From UBA4874 sp002399435 (GTDB lineage Bacteria; Bacillota; Clostridia; Caldicoprobacterales; DTU083), in the NCBI GenBank assembly GCA_036823195.1, contig DAISGI010000001.1, positions 136,024-200,023 of the forward strand: a stretch of 64,000 nucleotides of DNA. Direction: 5' to 3'. Under the pieces are notes generated by a model. It had not been told where the DNA came from, did not search any database, and worked only from the letters and a program-made list of their open reading frames with translations. Positions 16,368-25,030 of the stretch are shown here, in pieces. Each line of letters starts with the position of its first letter. Position 1 is the first letter of the stretch. A program made the translations under genes and the position numbers.

Positions 16368-17270
16368 ATGGGATTTTATTTGAATGAGTACCATGCCTAT
16401 CTGGAGACAGAAAGAGATTTATCTGCAAATACCATGGAATCCTATTCCGGGGATGTTCAACAATACATAGATTTTCTGATTGCAAGGGATATTACAGATA
16501 TTAAACATACTTCCAACGCCGTGGTCGTTTCCTATATGCTGTTTCTGGAGGAGAAAAACAATGCCTCCTCCACCATCCTCCGCAAAATGTCCTCATTAAG
16601 AAATTACTATCGCTATCTAATGGTGCAGCAGCGGATCAAAAAGGATCCGATGACCCATTTGAAGACGCCGAAAAGCGAACGGAAAGTCCCCAGTGTTCTG
16701 ACTTTTGAAGAAGCGACCAGGCTGTTGAATCAACCAGGCGGAAGCGACCCCAAATCCCTGCGGGACAAGGCGATGCTGGAGCTTTTATATGCAACGGGCA
16801 TGCGTGTTTCCGAGCTGATCTCCCTGGATGAAAAGGATCTCGATGCGCAGGCCGGATCCATTACCTGCGGCAGCTCCACAAGAAAGCGAAGCATTCCCAT
16901 CGCACCTTCTGCAATGCAGTATCTGGAAAATTATATAAATCATGCCAGAGATCAGCTGGTCCAGAATGACGAAGCACTGTTTGTCAATGTTCACGGGAAA
17001 CGAATGACCCGGCAGGGATTTTGGAAAATCGTCAAGCATTACAAGGAAACAGCACAGATTGAAAAGGACATTACGCCTCATACCCTGCGCCATTCCTTTG
17101 CCATCCATTTGATCGAAAACGGAGCGGATATCCGATCCGTACAGAAAATGCTTGGCCATTCCAATATTTCCACAACGCAGATTTATTGCCATTTGCAGAG
17201 CGGAAACAGGAAAACGGTTTCTTCCGGTTCTTTTGAAACCCATTTTGCCGGATCGGAGTCCGGGAAATAA
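16368..17270 (+). CDS. xerD: Site-specific tyrosine recombinase XerD
   Basis: A 300-residue tyrosine recombinase that resolves chromosome dimers at dif together with XerC. The N-terminal SAM-like core-binding domain (YHAYLETERDLSANTMESY) is followed by the catalytic domain with Arg in ATGMRVSELISL, the HTLRHSFAIHL box, the second His in LGHSNISTTQIY and the nucleophilic Tyr in that same motif. All catalytic residues are present. Its place between spoIIM and deoB matches other Clostridia. Confidence 0.93.
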   Translation: MGFYLNEYHAYLETERDLSANTMESYSGDVQQYIDFLIARDITDIKHTSNAVVVSYMLFLEEKNNASSTILRKMSSLRNYYRYLMVQQRIKKDPMTHLKTPKSERKVPSVLTFEEATRLLNQPGGSDPKSLRDKAMLELLYATGMRVSELISLDEKDLDAQAGSITCGSSTRKRSIPIAPSAMQYLENYINHARDQLVQNDEALFVNVHGKRMTRQGFWKIVKHYKETAQIEKDITPHTLRHSFAIHLIENGADIRSVQKMLGHSNISTTQIYCHLQSGNRKTVSSGSFETHFAGSESGK

Positions 17271-17353
17271 CCCCTTATGCTTCTGATTTATTTTACTATA
17301 TGAACTGCTTCGATTGGTTAAGATAAGGAGAGGAAAGGAACAGACAGGGAAAA

Positions 17354-18550
17354 ATGAAGAAAGAGAAGAAAAGATGTGCAGGAAAAGTGATCCTGATTGT
17401 GATGGACAGCGTTGGAGTGGGAGAGCTGCCTGATGCAGCGGAATACGGCGATGCCGGCAGCAACACCCTTGGCCATATCATCCGGGAAAGGAACGGATTG
17501 GAGATTCCAAATCTGATCAAACTTGGAATTGGCAATATCCAGGGAACCGGCATTCCTTATTATGATCCGTCTCCCATCGGCTGCTATGGGAAAGCCCGGG
17601 AAGCTTCCAGAGGAAAAGATACCACTACCGGTCACTGGGAAATTGCGGGGATCCGTCTGGACCGGCCTTTTCCGGTCTATCCGGACGGATTTCCGCCGGA
17701 GGTCATGGAAGCTTTTCAGAAAGCCACCGGCGTATCGTTCCTGTGGAATAAGCCGGCATCCGGGACGGAAATTATTCAGCGCCTGGGGGAGGAGCATCTG
17801 AAAACAGGGAAGTTGATTGTTTATACTTCAGCAGACAGCGTGTTTCAGATCGCCGCCCATGAAGACATTGTCCCAGTGGAAACCTTGTATGGATACTGCA
17901 GAGCCGCCAGAAAAATACTGCAGGGAGAGCACGCGGTGGGCAGAGTAATTGCCCGACCCTTTACCGGAACGCCCGGCCATTTTGTCCGGACCAAGAACCG
18001 AAGGGACTTTTCCCTGCCTCCCGTCGGAAAGACGATTCTCGATGTCCTTTCCGACCATGACATCCCCACGACCGGGATCGGAAAGATTGGTGATATCTTT
18101 GCAGGAAGGGGACTTGCGGCCTCTTTCCATACCAATGACAACGAGGAAGGCATTCATACCACCCTTCAACAGATGAAGGCTCAGCAGTCCGGTCTTGTTT
18201 TTACCAATCTTGTTGACTTTGACATGCTTTATGGTCATCGCAATGATGTCCCCGGATATGCGGGAGCCCTGGAAGCGTTGGATCGAAAAATTCCGGATCT
18301 GACCGGGACAATGAACGCAGACGATGTTTTGATACTGACGGCAGACCACGGCTGTGATCCGACGGTACCGGGCACGGATCATACCAGGGAATATATTCCG
18401 ATCCTAATCTATGGACAATCCATAAAGCATGGAGTGAATCTGGGGACGCGGGATACGTTCAGTGATATCGGCGCTACGGTTCTGGATCTGCTGGGGATTG
18501 AGCCCTGTCTTAAGGGGTCCGGCTTTCAGGATCAGATTCGAATCCCATAG
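17354..18550 (+). CDS. deoB: Phosphopentomutase
   Basis: A 398-residue alkaline-phosphatase-superfamily mutase that interconverts (deoxy)ribose 1-phosphate and 5-phosphate in nucleoside salvage. The N-terminal metal/phospho-threonine region (VMDSVGVGELPDAAEYGDAG, then GKDTTTGHWEI with the catalytic Thr) and the C-terminal metal ligands (LTADHGCDPTVPGTDHTREY) are intact. It lies just upstream of purine nucleoside phosphorylase, which supplies its substrate. Confidence 0.97.
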   Translation: MKKEKKRCAGKVILIVMDSVGVGELPDAAEYGDAGSNTLGHIIRERNGLEIPNLIKLGIGNIQGTGIPYYDPSPIGCYGKAREASRGKDTTTGHWEIAGIRLDRPFPVYPDGFPPEVMEAFQKATGVSFLWNKPASGTEIIQRLGEEHLKTGKLIVYTSADSVFQIAAHEDIVPVETLYGYCRAARKILQGEHAVGRVIARPFTGTPGHFVRTKNRRDFSLPPVGKTILDVLSDHDIPTTGIGKIGDIFAGRGLAASFHTNDNEEGIHTTLQQMKAQQSGLVFTNLVDFDMLYGHRNDVPGYAGALEALDRKIPDLTGTMNADDVLILTADHGCDPTVPGTDHTREYIPILIYGQSIKHGVNLGTRDTFSDIGATVLDLLGIEPCLKGSGFQDQIRIP

Positions 18551-18586
18551 GGAAAAAAGGATTACGGACACAAAGAGAGGAATCGT

Positions 18587-19396
18587 ATGTACAGGGAAGC
18601 AGCAGATTTTATCCGAAAGCAATTGCCCCAGGGTATGTCACCGGAAATTGGACTGGTTCTTGGATCCGGGCTCGGTACCCTGGCAGACTCCATGAAAGAC
18701 CCGATCATTGTGGATTATGGATCTGTTCCGGGCTTTCCGCAGCCCACGGTGGAGGGGCATAAAGGGCGATTTGTCATCGGGGATTACGAGGGGAAACCGG
18801 TCCTGGTCATGCAGGGGCGCTTTCATTATTATGAAGGGAAGGAAATGGAAGAGGTTGTCCTTCCGATACGGGTGATGAGAGATCTTGGCATAGGGACTCT
18901 GATTCTTACCAATGCCGCCGGCGGCATCAATACGGATTTTCGGCCAGGCGACATCATGCTGATCACGGACCATATCAATTTAAGCGGTTTAAATCCTCTT
19001 CGCGGTAAAAATTACGATGAATTTGGCCCCAGATTTCCGGATATGAGCAATGCATATGACCCCGGACTGAGGCAAATCACACTGGATGCCGCAAAACAGC
19101 TTGGGATTCCAATTCGAACCGGCATTTATGCCATGATGCAGGGACCCAGTTACGAAACTCCTGCAGAGATCCGAATGCTTCGCACCCTTGGGGCGGATGC
19201 GGTCGGGATGTCCACCGTTCCGGAAGTTCTGGCAGCTGTCCATGCGCAAATGAGAGTTCTTGGAATTTCCTGCATTACCAATATGGCTGCTGGTATTTTA
19301 AAGAAATCACTGACGCATCAGGAGGTTATGGAGACGGCAAATCAGGCAAAAGATAAATTTCTCCAGCTGATCAATGCTGTGATTGCGGCACTTTGA
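18587..19396 (+). CDS. punA: Purine-nucleoside phosphorylase (PNP-I, trimeric type)
   Basis: A 269-residue phosphorylase that cleaves purine (deoxy)nucleosides to base and (deoxy)ribose 1-phosphate. Phosphate-binding GLVLGSGLGTLAD near the N-terminus, the VEGHKGRFVIG segment, LTNAAGGINTDFRPGDIMLI, and the purine-site MQGPSYETPAEIRMLRTLGA are characteristic of the inosine/guanosine-specific family. It forms a two-gene salvage unit with deoB, spaced by 36 bases. Confidence 0.95.
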   Translation: MYREAADFIRKQLPQGMSPEIGLVLGSGLGTLADSMKDPIIVDYGSVPGFPQPTVEGHKGRFVIGDYEGKPVLVMQGRFHYYEGKEMEEVVLPIRVMRDLGIGTLILTNAAGGINTDFRPGDIMLITDHINLSGLNPLRGKNYDEFGPRFPDMSNAYDPGLRQITLDAAKQLGIPIRTGIYAMMQGPSYETPAEIRMLRTLGADAVGMSTVPEVLAAVHAQMRVLGISCITNMAAGILKKSLTHQEVMETANQAKDKFLQLINAVIAAL

Positions 19397-19401
19397 CAAA
19401 A

Positions 19402-19430
19402 GTATAACTACCTTCCTTGTGGGAAACCTA
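19402..19430 (+). promoter_or_regulatory. Sigma-F/G-like promoter of the first dacF gene
   Basis: GTATA at 19402-19406, 14 bases, then GGGAAACCTA at 19421-19430, matching nine of ten positions of GGNRANAMTR. DacF in Bacillus subtilis is a forespore gene, which fits. The same spacing occurs upstream of spoIVB. Confidence 0.5.
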
Positions 19431-19458
19431 TTGACAGAAGCAAACAAGGAGGGATAGA

Positions 19459-20616
19459 ATGAAGAGTTTCCGATACCGCTATCTTACATGGTTTCTTACT
19501 TTTTTACTGGCAATGTCAGGCGTTTCCACAGCCTGTGCCGAGCAACCCCTGGATATCCAGTCAAAATCTGCAATATTGATGGATGATGGAACCGGTACGG
19601 TCCTGTATGAGAAAAATTCCCATGAAAAGCTGCAGATCGCAAGCGTAACCAAAATCATGACCATACTGCTTACACTGGAGGAGATTGACGGGGGCAGACT
19701 GAAGCTGGACGAACCCGTGAATGTCAGCGAATTTGCTGCGTCCATGGGGGGATCTCAGGTATTCCTGCATCCCGGGGAAAAATTGACGGTGGATGCGCTG
19801 ATGAAAGCGATTATTGTGGCTTCCGCCAATGATGCCAGCGTTGCCATGGCAGAAAAAATAGCCGGTGCTCACGAAACCTTTGTTGGCCGTATGAATGAAA
19901 GGGCCGCGGAACTGGGTATGACCGACACCCATTTTGTGAACGCCACGGGGCTGCCAGCGGAGAACAGCTATTCCACCGCATATGATGTCGCTTTGATGTC
20001 CAGGGAGCTATTGAAGCATCCCCTGTTTTTCCGTTGGAGCACCATCTGGGTGGATACGTTGGAGGAAAGCCGGAATAAAACGGAGTTAGCCAATACGAAC
20101 CGTTTGATCCGTTTCTATGAAGGAGCCGATGGCATTAAGACCGGATCCACTCAGGACGCCGGTTATTGCCTGTCTGCCACAACAAAACGGGGAAATATGA
20201 GGCTTTTGTCTGTGATACTGAATGCGCCAACGACTCAGGCCCGCTTTTCCGAAGCAACAAAATTACTGGATTATGGGTTTGCCGGTTACGAAACCGTGAC
20301 TGTCCTGAAAAAGAATCAGGTTATCCAGGAAAAGGTCCCCGTATCCGGCGGCAAAGGGGAAACGATTCGGGGGATTGCGCCAAAAGCCATGGGGCTCCTG
20401 ATCAAATCCGGTGATTCCAAAAAGTTTGAAAAGGAGATATTGCTGAAGAAAGAGCTGAGGGCACCCATCGATAAAGGACAGAAAATAGGTACATTGAAGA
20501 TCAGGCAGGGAGAAAAAGTACTACAGTCCATGGATATTGTTTCCGATCAGAAAATGGAAAAAGCCGGTTTCAAGGATTACTTTACCAAAATTTTTAACAA
20601 ATGGATAAGAAAATAA
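19459..20616 (+). CDS. dacF: D-alanyl-D-alanine carboxypeptidase, DacF-like (copy 1)
   Basis: A 385-residue secreted low-molecular-weight penicillin-binding protein that trims the terminal D-Ala of peptidoglycan stem peptides. A signal peptide (YLTWFLTFLLAMSGVSTACA) precedes the S11 domain with the three active-site motifs SVTK, SAN (SANDAS) and KTG (KTGST); the C-terminal PBP5 beta domain follows and ends in a weakly amphipathic tail. It is separated from the purine genes by a forespore-type promoter, and a bidirectional hairpin terminator follows. The forespore promoter suggests a role in spore cortex or germ-cell-wall structure. Confidence 0.92.
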   Translation: MKSFRYRYLTWFLTFLLAMSGVSTACAEQPLDIQSKSAILMDDGTGTVLYEKNSHEKLQIASVTKIMTILLTLEEIDGGRLKLDEPVNVSEFAASMGGSQVFLHPGEKLTVDALMKAIIVASANDASVAMAEKIAGAHETFVGRMNERAAELGMTDTHFVNATGLPAENSYSTAYDVALMSRELLKHPLFFRWSTIWVDTLEESRNKTELANTNRLIRFYEGADGIKTGSTQDAGYCLSATTKRGNMRLLSVILNAPTTQARFSEATKLLDYGFAGYETVTVLKKNQVIQEKVPVSGGKGETIRGIAPKAMGLLIKSGDSKKFEKEILLKKELRAPIDKGQKIGTLKIRQGEKVLQSMDIVSDQKMEKAGFKDYFTKIFNKWIRK

Positions 20617-20702
20617 ATGGCTTTTGAAAGGTTCGGTCCGGAAAGAAAGCAGCAGGACAAGAGAAGGCAAGAGCCGGACAGGTGGAGAAAACAGGCTTTA
20701 TT

Positions 20703-20730
20703 AAAAAAGTGTGCCGCAGCACACTTTTTT
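20703..20730. terminator. Rho-independent hairpin terminator
   Basis: A-rich tract, GTGTGC stem, CGCA loop, GCACAC and six T residues; the A/T tracts extend the stem to 12 pairs. It lies 86 bases after dacF copy 1 and directly precedes a TATAAT at 20735-20740. Confidence 0.85.
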
Positions 20731-20770
20731 ATGTTATAATGATATGAATTGGTTTTTTGGAGGAAGACAT

Positions 20771-21412
20771 ATGTTGCCAAATCCCAAGGGAATTTTGATA
20801 CGCCTTCCGGCTGTGTTTTTAGCGATGTCCTTCCATGAATTTGCTCATGCATGGACTGCGAACCGCCTGGGAGATCCTACACCGCGCAGGAGTGGCCGCC
20901 TTACCCTGGATCCGTTGGTCCATGTGGATTGGGTCGGCTTCCTTTTGTTCGTTTTTTTCGGGTATGGATGGGCCAAGCCTGTAACGATAAATCCCTCCAA
21001 TTTTCGAAACAAAAAATGGGGAGATATTCTCGTATCCCTGGCCGGGCCCCTGGCCAACTTCCTGCTGGCGGTTCTTGCTGCTGTCGTATATGCTGTGCTG
21101 ATGGACTTTTATGCGTCTTTGCGATATATGAATGTGATACTTGGCATTGTGGACAACATTATCTACCTGAATGTTTTGTTTTTTCTGCTGAACCTGATTC
21201 CCATTCCGCCTTTTGATGGTTACCATGTGCTGAAGGATCTTTTGTTCCGTAAAAACGTCCGAATTTTTGTAAAATATGAACAGTACAGCGTTTTTGTCCT
21301 CTTTGTCTTTGTTTTGTTTGGAATATTCGATTTCGCCCTCCGGAAGCCATCTTCCCTGGTCTATCAGCGACTGGTTTCTTCCGGTCTCGCCTTGATATCC
21401 TTATTCCGATAG
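20771..21412 (+). CDS. Site-2 protease family (M50) membrane metalloprotease
   Basis: A 213-residue polytopic protein of the M50/S2P superfamily, of the short YwhC-like type without PDZ domain. The zinc motif HEFAH lies at MSFHEFAHAWTANRLGD near residue 20, and the third ligand at IPIPPFDGYHVLKDL near residue 150; several transmembrane helices surround both. ATG 20771 follows GGAGGA with good spacing; any upstream start would lie in the terminator. It sits before scpA, a common arrangement in Clostridia, but its substrate is unknown. Confidence 0.9.
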   Translation: MLPNPKGILIRLPAVFLAMSFHEFAHAWTANRLGDPTPRRSGRLTLDPLVHVDWVGFLLFVFFGYGWAKPVTINPSNFRNKKWGDILVSLAGPLANFLLAVLAAVVYAVLMDFYASLRYMNVILGIVDNIIYLNVLFFLLNLIPIPPFDGYHVLKDLLFRKNVRIFVKYEQYSVFVLFVFVLFGIFDFALRKPSSLVYQRLVSSGLALISLFR

Positions 21413-21431
21413 AATAGCGGGGAGATGCAAT

Positions 21432-22193
21432 ATGTCGTATCTTGTAAAACTGGATCAATTTGAAGGCCCTCTGGACCTGCTCCTTCATTTGATCTCCAAA
21501 TCAAAAGTTCAGATAGAAGATGTATCCATTACGGAAATTACGGAACAGTATCTGGAAACATTACATACGATGAAGCAATTTGACATTGAGATTGCCAGTG
21601 AGTTTCTGATTATGGCATCCACCCTCCTTTATATCAAATCCTGTCTTCTGATTCCCAAAAGCAAACCAGATCCGGAGGAAGAGGAGGAAACTGATCCAAA
21701 GCAGGAGCTGATTGACAGACTCCAGGAGTACCGTAAATACAAGGAGGCAGGAAATTGGTTCAGGAAAAGGGAAGTGTATTATTCCAGAGTATTCTATAAG
21801 CTTCCTGAGGAGACTTCAGTTGAGGAGAGAAAGGAATTTCTTTCTCCTGATGTTTCTCCTGCGCTTCTGTGCCGGACCTTCATGGAGCTTCTGGATCATG
21901 TAAAAAACAGGGAAAAAAGGAAAGAGAAACCCGTGCCAGTGGTTCATGAAATCAAACGGGATCCGGTCCTGTTAAAGGAACGGGTTACCCAGCTGAGAGA
22001 CTATATTGGTCAGTGTGCCCGGACCACCTTTTTTAAAATGCTTCAAAGCGGAGATCGGGATCATACGAAGGATGAAATCATTGTCACCTTCCTTGCCTTG
22101 CTGGTATTGCTGAAAGAGAATGATATCGTCCTGCAGCAGGAATATCCTTTTGAGGATATTCAGATCATAAGGAAAGGAGTCGTGTATGGATGA
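21432..22193 (+). CDS. scpA: Segregation and condensation protein A (kleisin)
   Basis: A 253-residue kleisin that bridges SMC heads and recruits ScpB in the bacterial condensin. The N-terminal LDQFEGPLDLLLHLISKSKV and the ITEQYLETLHTM segment are the SMC-binding helical domain; the acidic linker (PDPEEEEETDPKQ) and the C-terminal winged helix (DEIIVTFLALLVLLKENDI) are as expected. It overlaps scpB by 8 bases. Confidence 0.97.
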   Translation: MSYLVKLDQFEGPLDLLLHLISKSKVQIEDVSITEITEQYLETLHTMKQFDIEIASEFLIMASTLLYIKSCLLIPKSKPDPEEEEETDPKQELIDRLQEYRKYKEAGNWFRKREVYYSRVFYKLPEETSVEERKEFLSPDVSPALLCRTFMELLDHVKNREKRKEKPVPVVHEIKRDPVLLKERVTQLRDYIGQCARTTFFKMLQSGDRDHTKDEIIVTFLALLVLLKENDIVLQQEYPFEDIQIIRKGVVYG

Positions 22194-22731
22194 AAGGGAA
22201 AGGATGGCCATCGTGGAATCCATCCTTTTTGTATCCGGCGATCCTGTGAATATCCGGGACATCGCACAAATATTGGACATGGATCTTCGTCTGGTACGTA
22301 AACTAATGGAAAAAATGACAGACTGCCACAGCTTTGAGCGCCGTGGTCTCCAGGTCATCCGGGTGAATGATACGTATCAGCTGGCGACCCGGCCGGAGTT
22401 CAGCACCTATATCGAAAAATACATTGGTCAGCAATCCATGCAAGTCCTGTCTCAGGCCTGCCTGGAAACCCTCGCTGTCATTGCTTACCGTCAGCCGGTT
22501 ACAAAGAGCGATATGGAAGCCATTCGCGGAGTAAAATGCGATCATACCGTAACAATTCTTCAAAACCGTGGCTACATTCAGGAGGTGGACAGGCTGGACA
22601 CGCCGGGGCGCCCGTACCTCTATGGAACGACGGATCTTTTTTTGCGTAGTTTTGGGCTCTCCAGCATAGAAAATCTTCCCCCCCTGGACCCGGGACAGGA
22701 TCCGGGGCAGTCGGGAGCTGACAATTCCTGA
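22186..22731 (+). CDS. scpB: Segregation and condensation protein B
   Basis: A 181-residue ScpB that dimerises and binds the middle of ScpA in the SMC condensin. Two winged-helix domains are visible: residues 1-80 (MAIVESILFVSGDPVNI) and 85-160 (LSQACLETLAVIAYRQPVTK, then IRGVKCDHTVTILQNRGYI). It overlaps scpA upstream and DUF2953 downstream by one base (TGATG), showing tight coupling. Confidence 0.96.
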   Translation: MDERERMAIVESILFVSGDPVNIRDIAQILDMDLRLVRKLMEKMTDCHSFERRGLQVIRVNDTYQLATRPEFSTYIEKYIGQQSMQVLSQACLETLAVIAYRQPVTKSDMEAIRGVKCDHTVTILQNRGYIQEVDRLDTPGRPYLYGTTDLFLRSFGLSSIENLPPLDPGQDPGQSGADNS

Positions 22732-23378
22732 TGGACCCGTCCTTCCCAACGTATTTTATTTCTGAATTGAGAAAAAATAGAAAAAAGCGTTGGGATGGTG
22801 ATGGATTGTACTTGCTTCTTTTTCTTGCCATACTGCTGGGATTTCTGCTTCTTCTGCTTTTGAGGAAGACGCAGCTGGAGATAAGCATTACTATTGAGCA
22901 CGGGAAAAACATTTCTTTTCTCGCCCTTCGCATGCTGAAATTTATCAGAATACGTGTCAATTTGCCCCTGTTCCTGCACAAAACAGATTCTGACAGAATA
23001 AAAAGTCTATTGTCGGAGGATCATTTGAAGAAGATAAAAAAGGTGATGCGCTTACAAAAAGAAGCGAAACTGCCGCTGAATTATATAAAGTCCGGAATTG
23101 AAATGGATCGTTTAACCGTTTGTACCCGATTCGGTACAGGGGATGCCGCAGTCACCGCATGGCTCAGCGGCGGCCTGTATTCCGCTTTTGCCCTTATTAT
23201 TCCATATCTCAAAAACTATTACCACCTGAAAAAGCAAAAGCTGCAAATTGTGCCCTATTACCAGGGCCGGATGTTTGATCTGGATCTTGACTGCATAATA
23301 CAATTTAAAATAAGCCATATTATTATTGCAGGCTTCAAAATGTTGAAACAGGAATTTCAAAAAAGAGTAGGGCGGTGA
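22731..23378 (+). CDS. DUF2953 domain protein, membrane anchored
   Basis: A 215-residue protein of the DUF2953 family, common in spore formers directly before gerW/ytfJ. An N-terminal transmembrane helix (LYLLLFLAILLGFLLLLLL) is followed by a basic domain that ends in a hydrophobic C-terminus. The family has no established biochemical role. Its overlap with scpB and the four-base gap before gerW place it in the same transcript. Confidence 0.8.
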   Translation: MDPSFPTYFISELRKNRKKRWDGDGLYLLLFLAILLGFLLLLLLRKTQLEISITIEHGKNISFLALRMLKFIRIRVNLPLFLHKTDSDRIKSLLSEDHLKKIKKVMRLQKEAKLPLNYIKSGIEMDRLTVCTRFGTGDAAVTAWLSGGLYSAFALIIPYLKNYYHLKKQKLQIVPYYQGRMFDLDLDCIIQFKISHIIIAGFKMLKQEFQKRVGR

Positions 23379-23382
23379 AAAA

Positions 23383-23841
23383 ATGGTCGAGCATCCAATT
23401 GATAATATCATGAAAACCACTATGGAAAATCTGAAGGAAATGATTGATGTCAATACCATTGTAGGAGATGCAGTGGAAACATCAGAAGGTACGGTCATCA
23501 TTCCTATTTCCAAAGTAACGTTTGGTTTTGCGGCAGGAGGCGGGGAATATAAAGAAGACAAGACCGGGGTAAAAAAGAACACAGAAGAGGATACAGAGGG
23601 AGAAATGCCTTTTGCAGGAGGAAGCGGTGCCGGAGTCTCTGTGAATCCCATTGCGTTTTTGGTTGTCGGGGAGGATCGTATCAAATTGCTGCCGGTGCAG
23701 TTCCACTCTGCTGCAGATCGAATGATTGATCTTATCCCTACCGTTGTAGAGGAAATACAAAACAGGATGGGGAAGGACAAGAAACCAACCAGGCAGAAGG
23801 AAAAGAAAATAGAAACCATCATAACAAATGAACCACAATAA
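23383..23841 (+). CDS. gerW: GerW (YtfJ) family sporulation protein
   Basis: A 152-residue protein of the GerW/YtfJ family, a spore-associated protein needed for normal germination in Bacillus. The N-terminal MVEHPIDNIMKTTMENLKEM, the VIIPISKVTFGFAAGGGEY strand region and the glycine-rich GGSGAGVSVNPIAFLVV segment are diagnostic. A hairpin terminator (23843-23868) begins two bases after its stop. Confidence 0.93.
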   Translation: MVEHPIDNIMKTTMENLKEMIDVNTIVGDAVETSEGTVIIPISKVTFGFAAGGGEYKEDKTGVKKNTEEDTEGEMPFAGGSGAGVSVNPIAFLVVGEDRIKLLPVQFHSAADRMIDLIPTVVEEIQNRMGKDKKPTRQKEKKIETIITNEPQ

Positions 23842-23842
23842 G

Positions 23843-23868
23843 GCGGCTGACAAGCCGCTTTTGTTTGT
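23843..23868 (+). terminator. Rho-independent terminator after gerW
   Basis: GCGGCT stem, GACA loop, AGCCGC, then TTTTGTTTG. It sits between the gerW stop and the TTG start of the second carboxypeptidase, which argues against translation starting at an upstream ATG (23828) for that gene. Confidence 0.75.
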
Positions 23869-23896
23869 TACATTCACAAGGAAAGGAGCCGGACTT

Positions 23897-25021
23897 TTGA
23901 AAACGGGTAAAATCATACTGGCTGCTGTTTTGTTCTTTTTCTGTGCAACCCCCACTTCTTTTGCGGAGGTTCCGGAATGTCCGGAATGTACCGGGGCAGC
24001 AGCTGTTCTGATGGATGGATCCAGCGGACGTGTCCTGTATGAGAAAGACAGCCATCGGAAGCTTCCCATGGCCAGTACGACCAAAATCATGACAGCAATT
24101 ACCGCATTGGAATATGGAAAACCGGAAGACATCGTCGTCATACCGCCGGAAGCTTCCGGCGTGGAAGGATCCTCCATCTGGCTGTCTCCAGGGGAGCATC
24201 AAACCCTGAAGGATCTTTTGTATGGACTGATGCTGCGATCCGGAAACGATGCCGCCACTGCGATTGCTCTTCATATCGGGGACTCTGTTGAACATTTTGC
24301 CGATATGATGAACGCTTTGGCCCGAAAAATTGGCGTAGTGGACAGCAGTTTTATAAATCCGCACGGATTGCCGAATGACAATCATTACACTACAGCATAC
24401 GACCTGGCCCGGATTACGGCATATGGATTGAGAAATCCGGTCTTCCGGGAAATTGTGTCCACAAAATACCACACAATACCATGGGAAGGGCATGAATGGG
24501 ATCGGGCGATGAAAAACGAGAACAAGCTTCTCTGGAACTATGAAGGAGCCAATGGAGTAAAAACCGGGTACACCAAAAAAGCCGGAAGATGCTTCGTCGG
24601 TTCAGCTGAACGGGACCATATGCAATTAATTGCCGTTGTTTTGAATTGCGGGCCCATGTTTGAAGAAAGTGCTGCATTGTTGAATTATGGGTTTGAAAAT
24701 TATAAAAAATATGATATATATAATAAGGGTGATCGGATCCGCACGGTATCCGTCGACAAGGGAAAACGAAGTGAAGTTTCTTTGGTTGCCGGGAAAGACT
24801 ACGCAGTTGCCCTGAAACCAGGAGAAAAAGAGAAGCTTCATATGAAGGCCACACTGCCGGAATCCGTGAAAGCTCCTGTGAGTGCCGGGAAAAAAGTGGG
24901 GACGGTAAAGATCTTTCTGGGAGACCATTTGATTGGCACCATTCCCATTGTTACAGAAAAAAAAGTGGAAAAGCAGAGTTTTTGGGATCTGTTTCACAGA
25001 ATGGTAAACATTTGGAGGTAA
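23897..25021 (+). CDS. dacF: D-alanyl-D-alanine carboxypeptidase, DacF-like (copy 2)
   Basis: A 374-residue secreted penicillin-binding protein of the S11 family. The motifs are STTK (MASTTKIMTAITALEYG), SGN (RSGNDAATAIALHIG) and KTG (GVKTGYTKKAGRC), followed by a PBP5-type C-terminal beta domain. I place the start at TTG 23897: AAAGGAG at 23882-23888 lies 8 bases upstream and the product begins with a clean signal peptide (KTGKIILAAVLFFF, cleavage after SFA), whereas ATG 23828 lies inside gerW and upstream of the terminator. It is a paralogue of copy 1 four kilobases upstream, with a different SxN residue and loop sequences. Confidence 0.9.
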   Translation: MKTGKIILAAVLFFFCATPTSFAEVPECPECTGAAAVLMDGSSGRVLYEKDSHRKLPMASTTKIMTAITALEYGKPEDIVVIPPEASGVEGSSIWLSPGEHQTLKDLLYGLMLRSGNDAATAIALHIGDSVEHFADMMNALARKIGVVDSSFINPHGLPNDNHYTTAYDLARITAYGLRNPVFREIVSTKYHTIPWEGHEWDRAMKNENKLLWNYEGANGVKTGYTKKAGRCFVGSAERDHMQLIAVVLNCGPMFEESAALLNYGFENYKKYDIYNKGDRIRTVSVDKGKRSEVSLVAGKDYAVALKPGEKEKLHMKATLPESVKAPVSAGKKVGTVKIFLGDHLIGTIPIVTEKKVEKQSFWDLFHRMVNIWR

Positions 25022-25030
25022 ATCCCGTTG

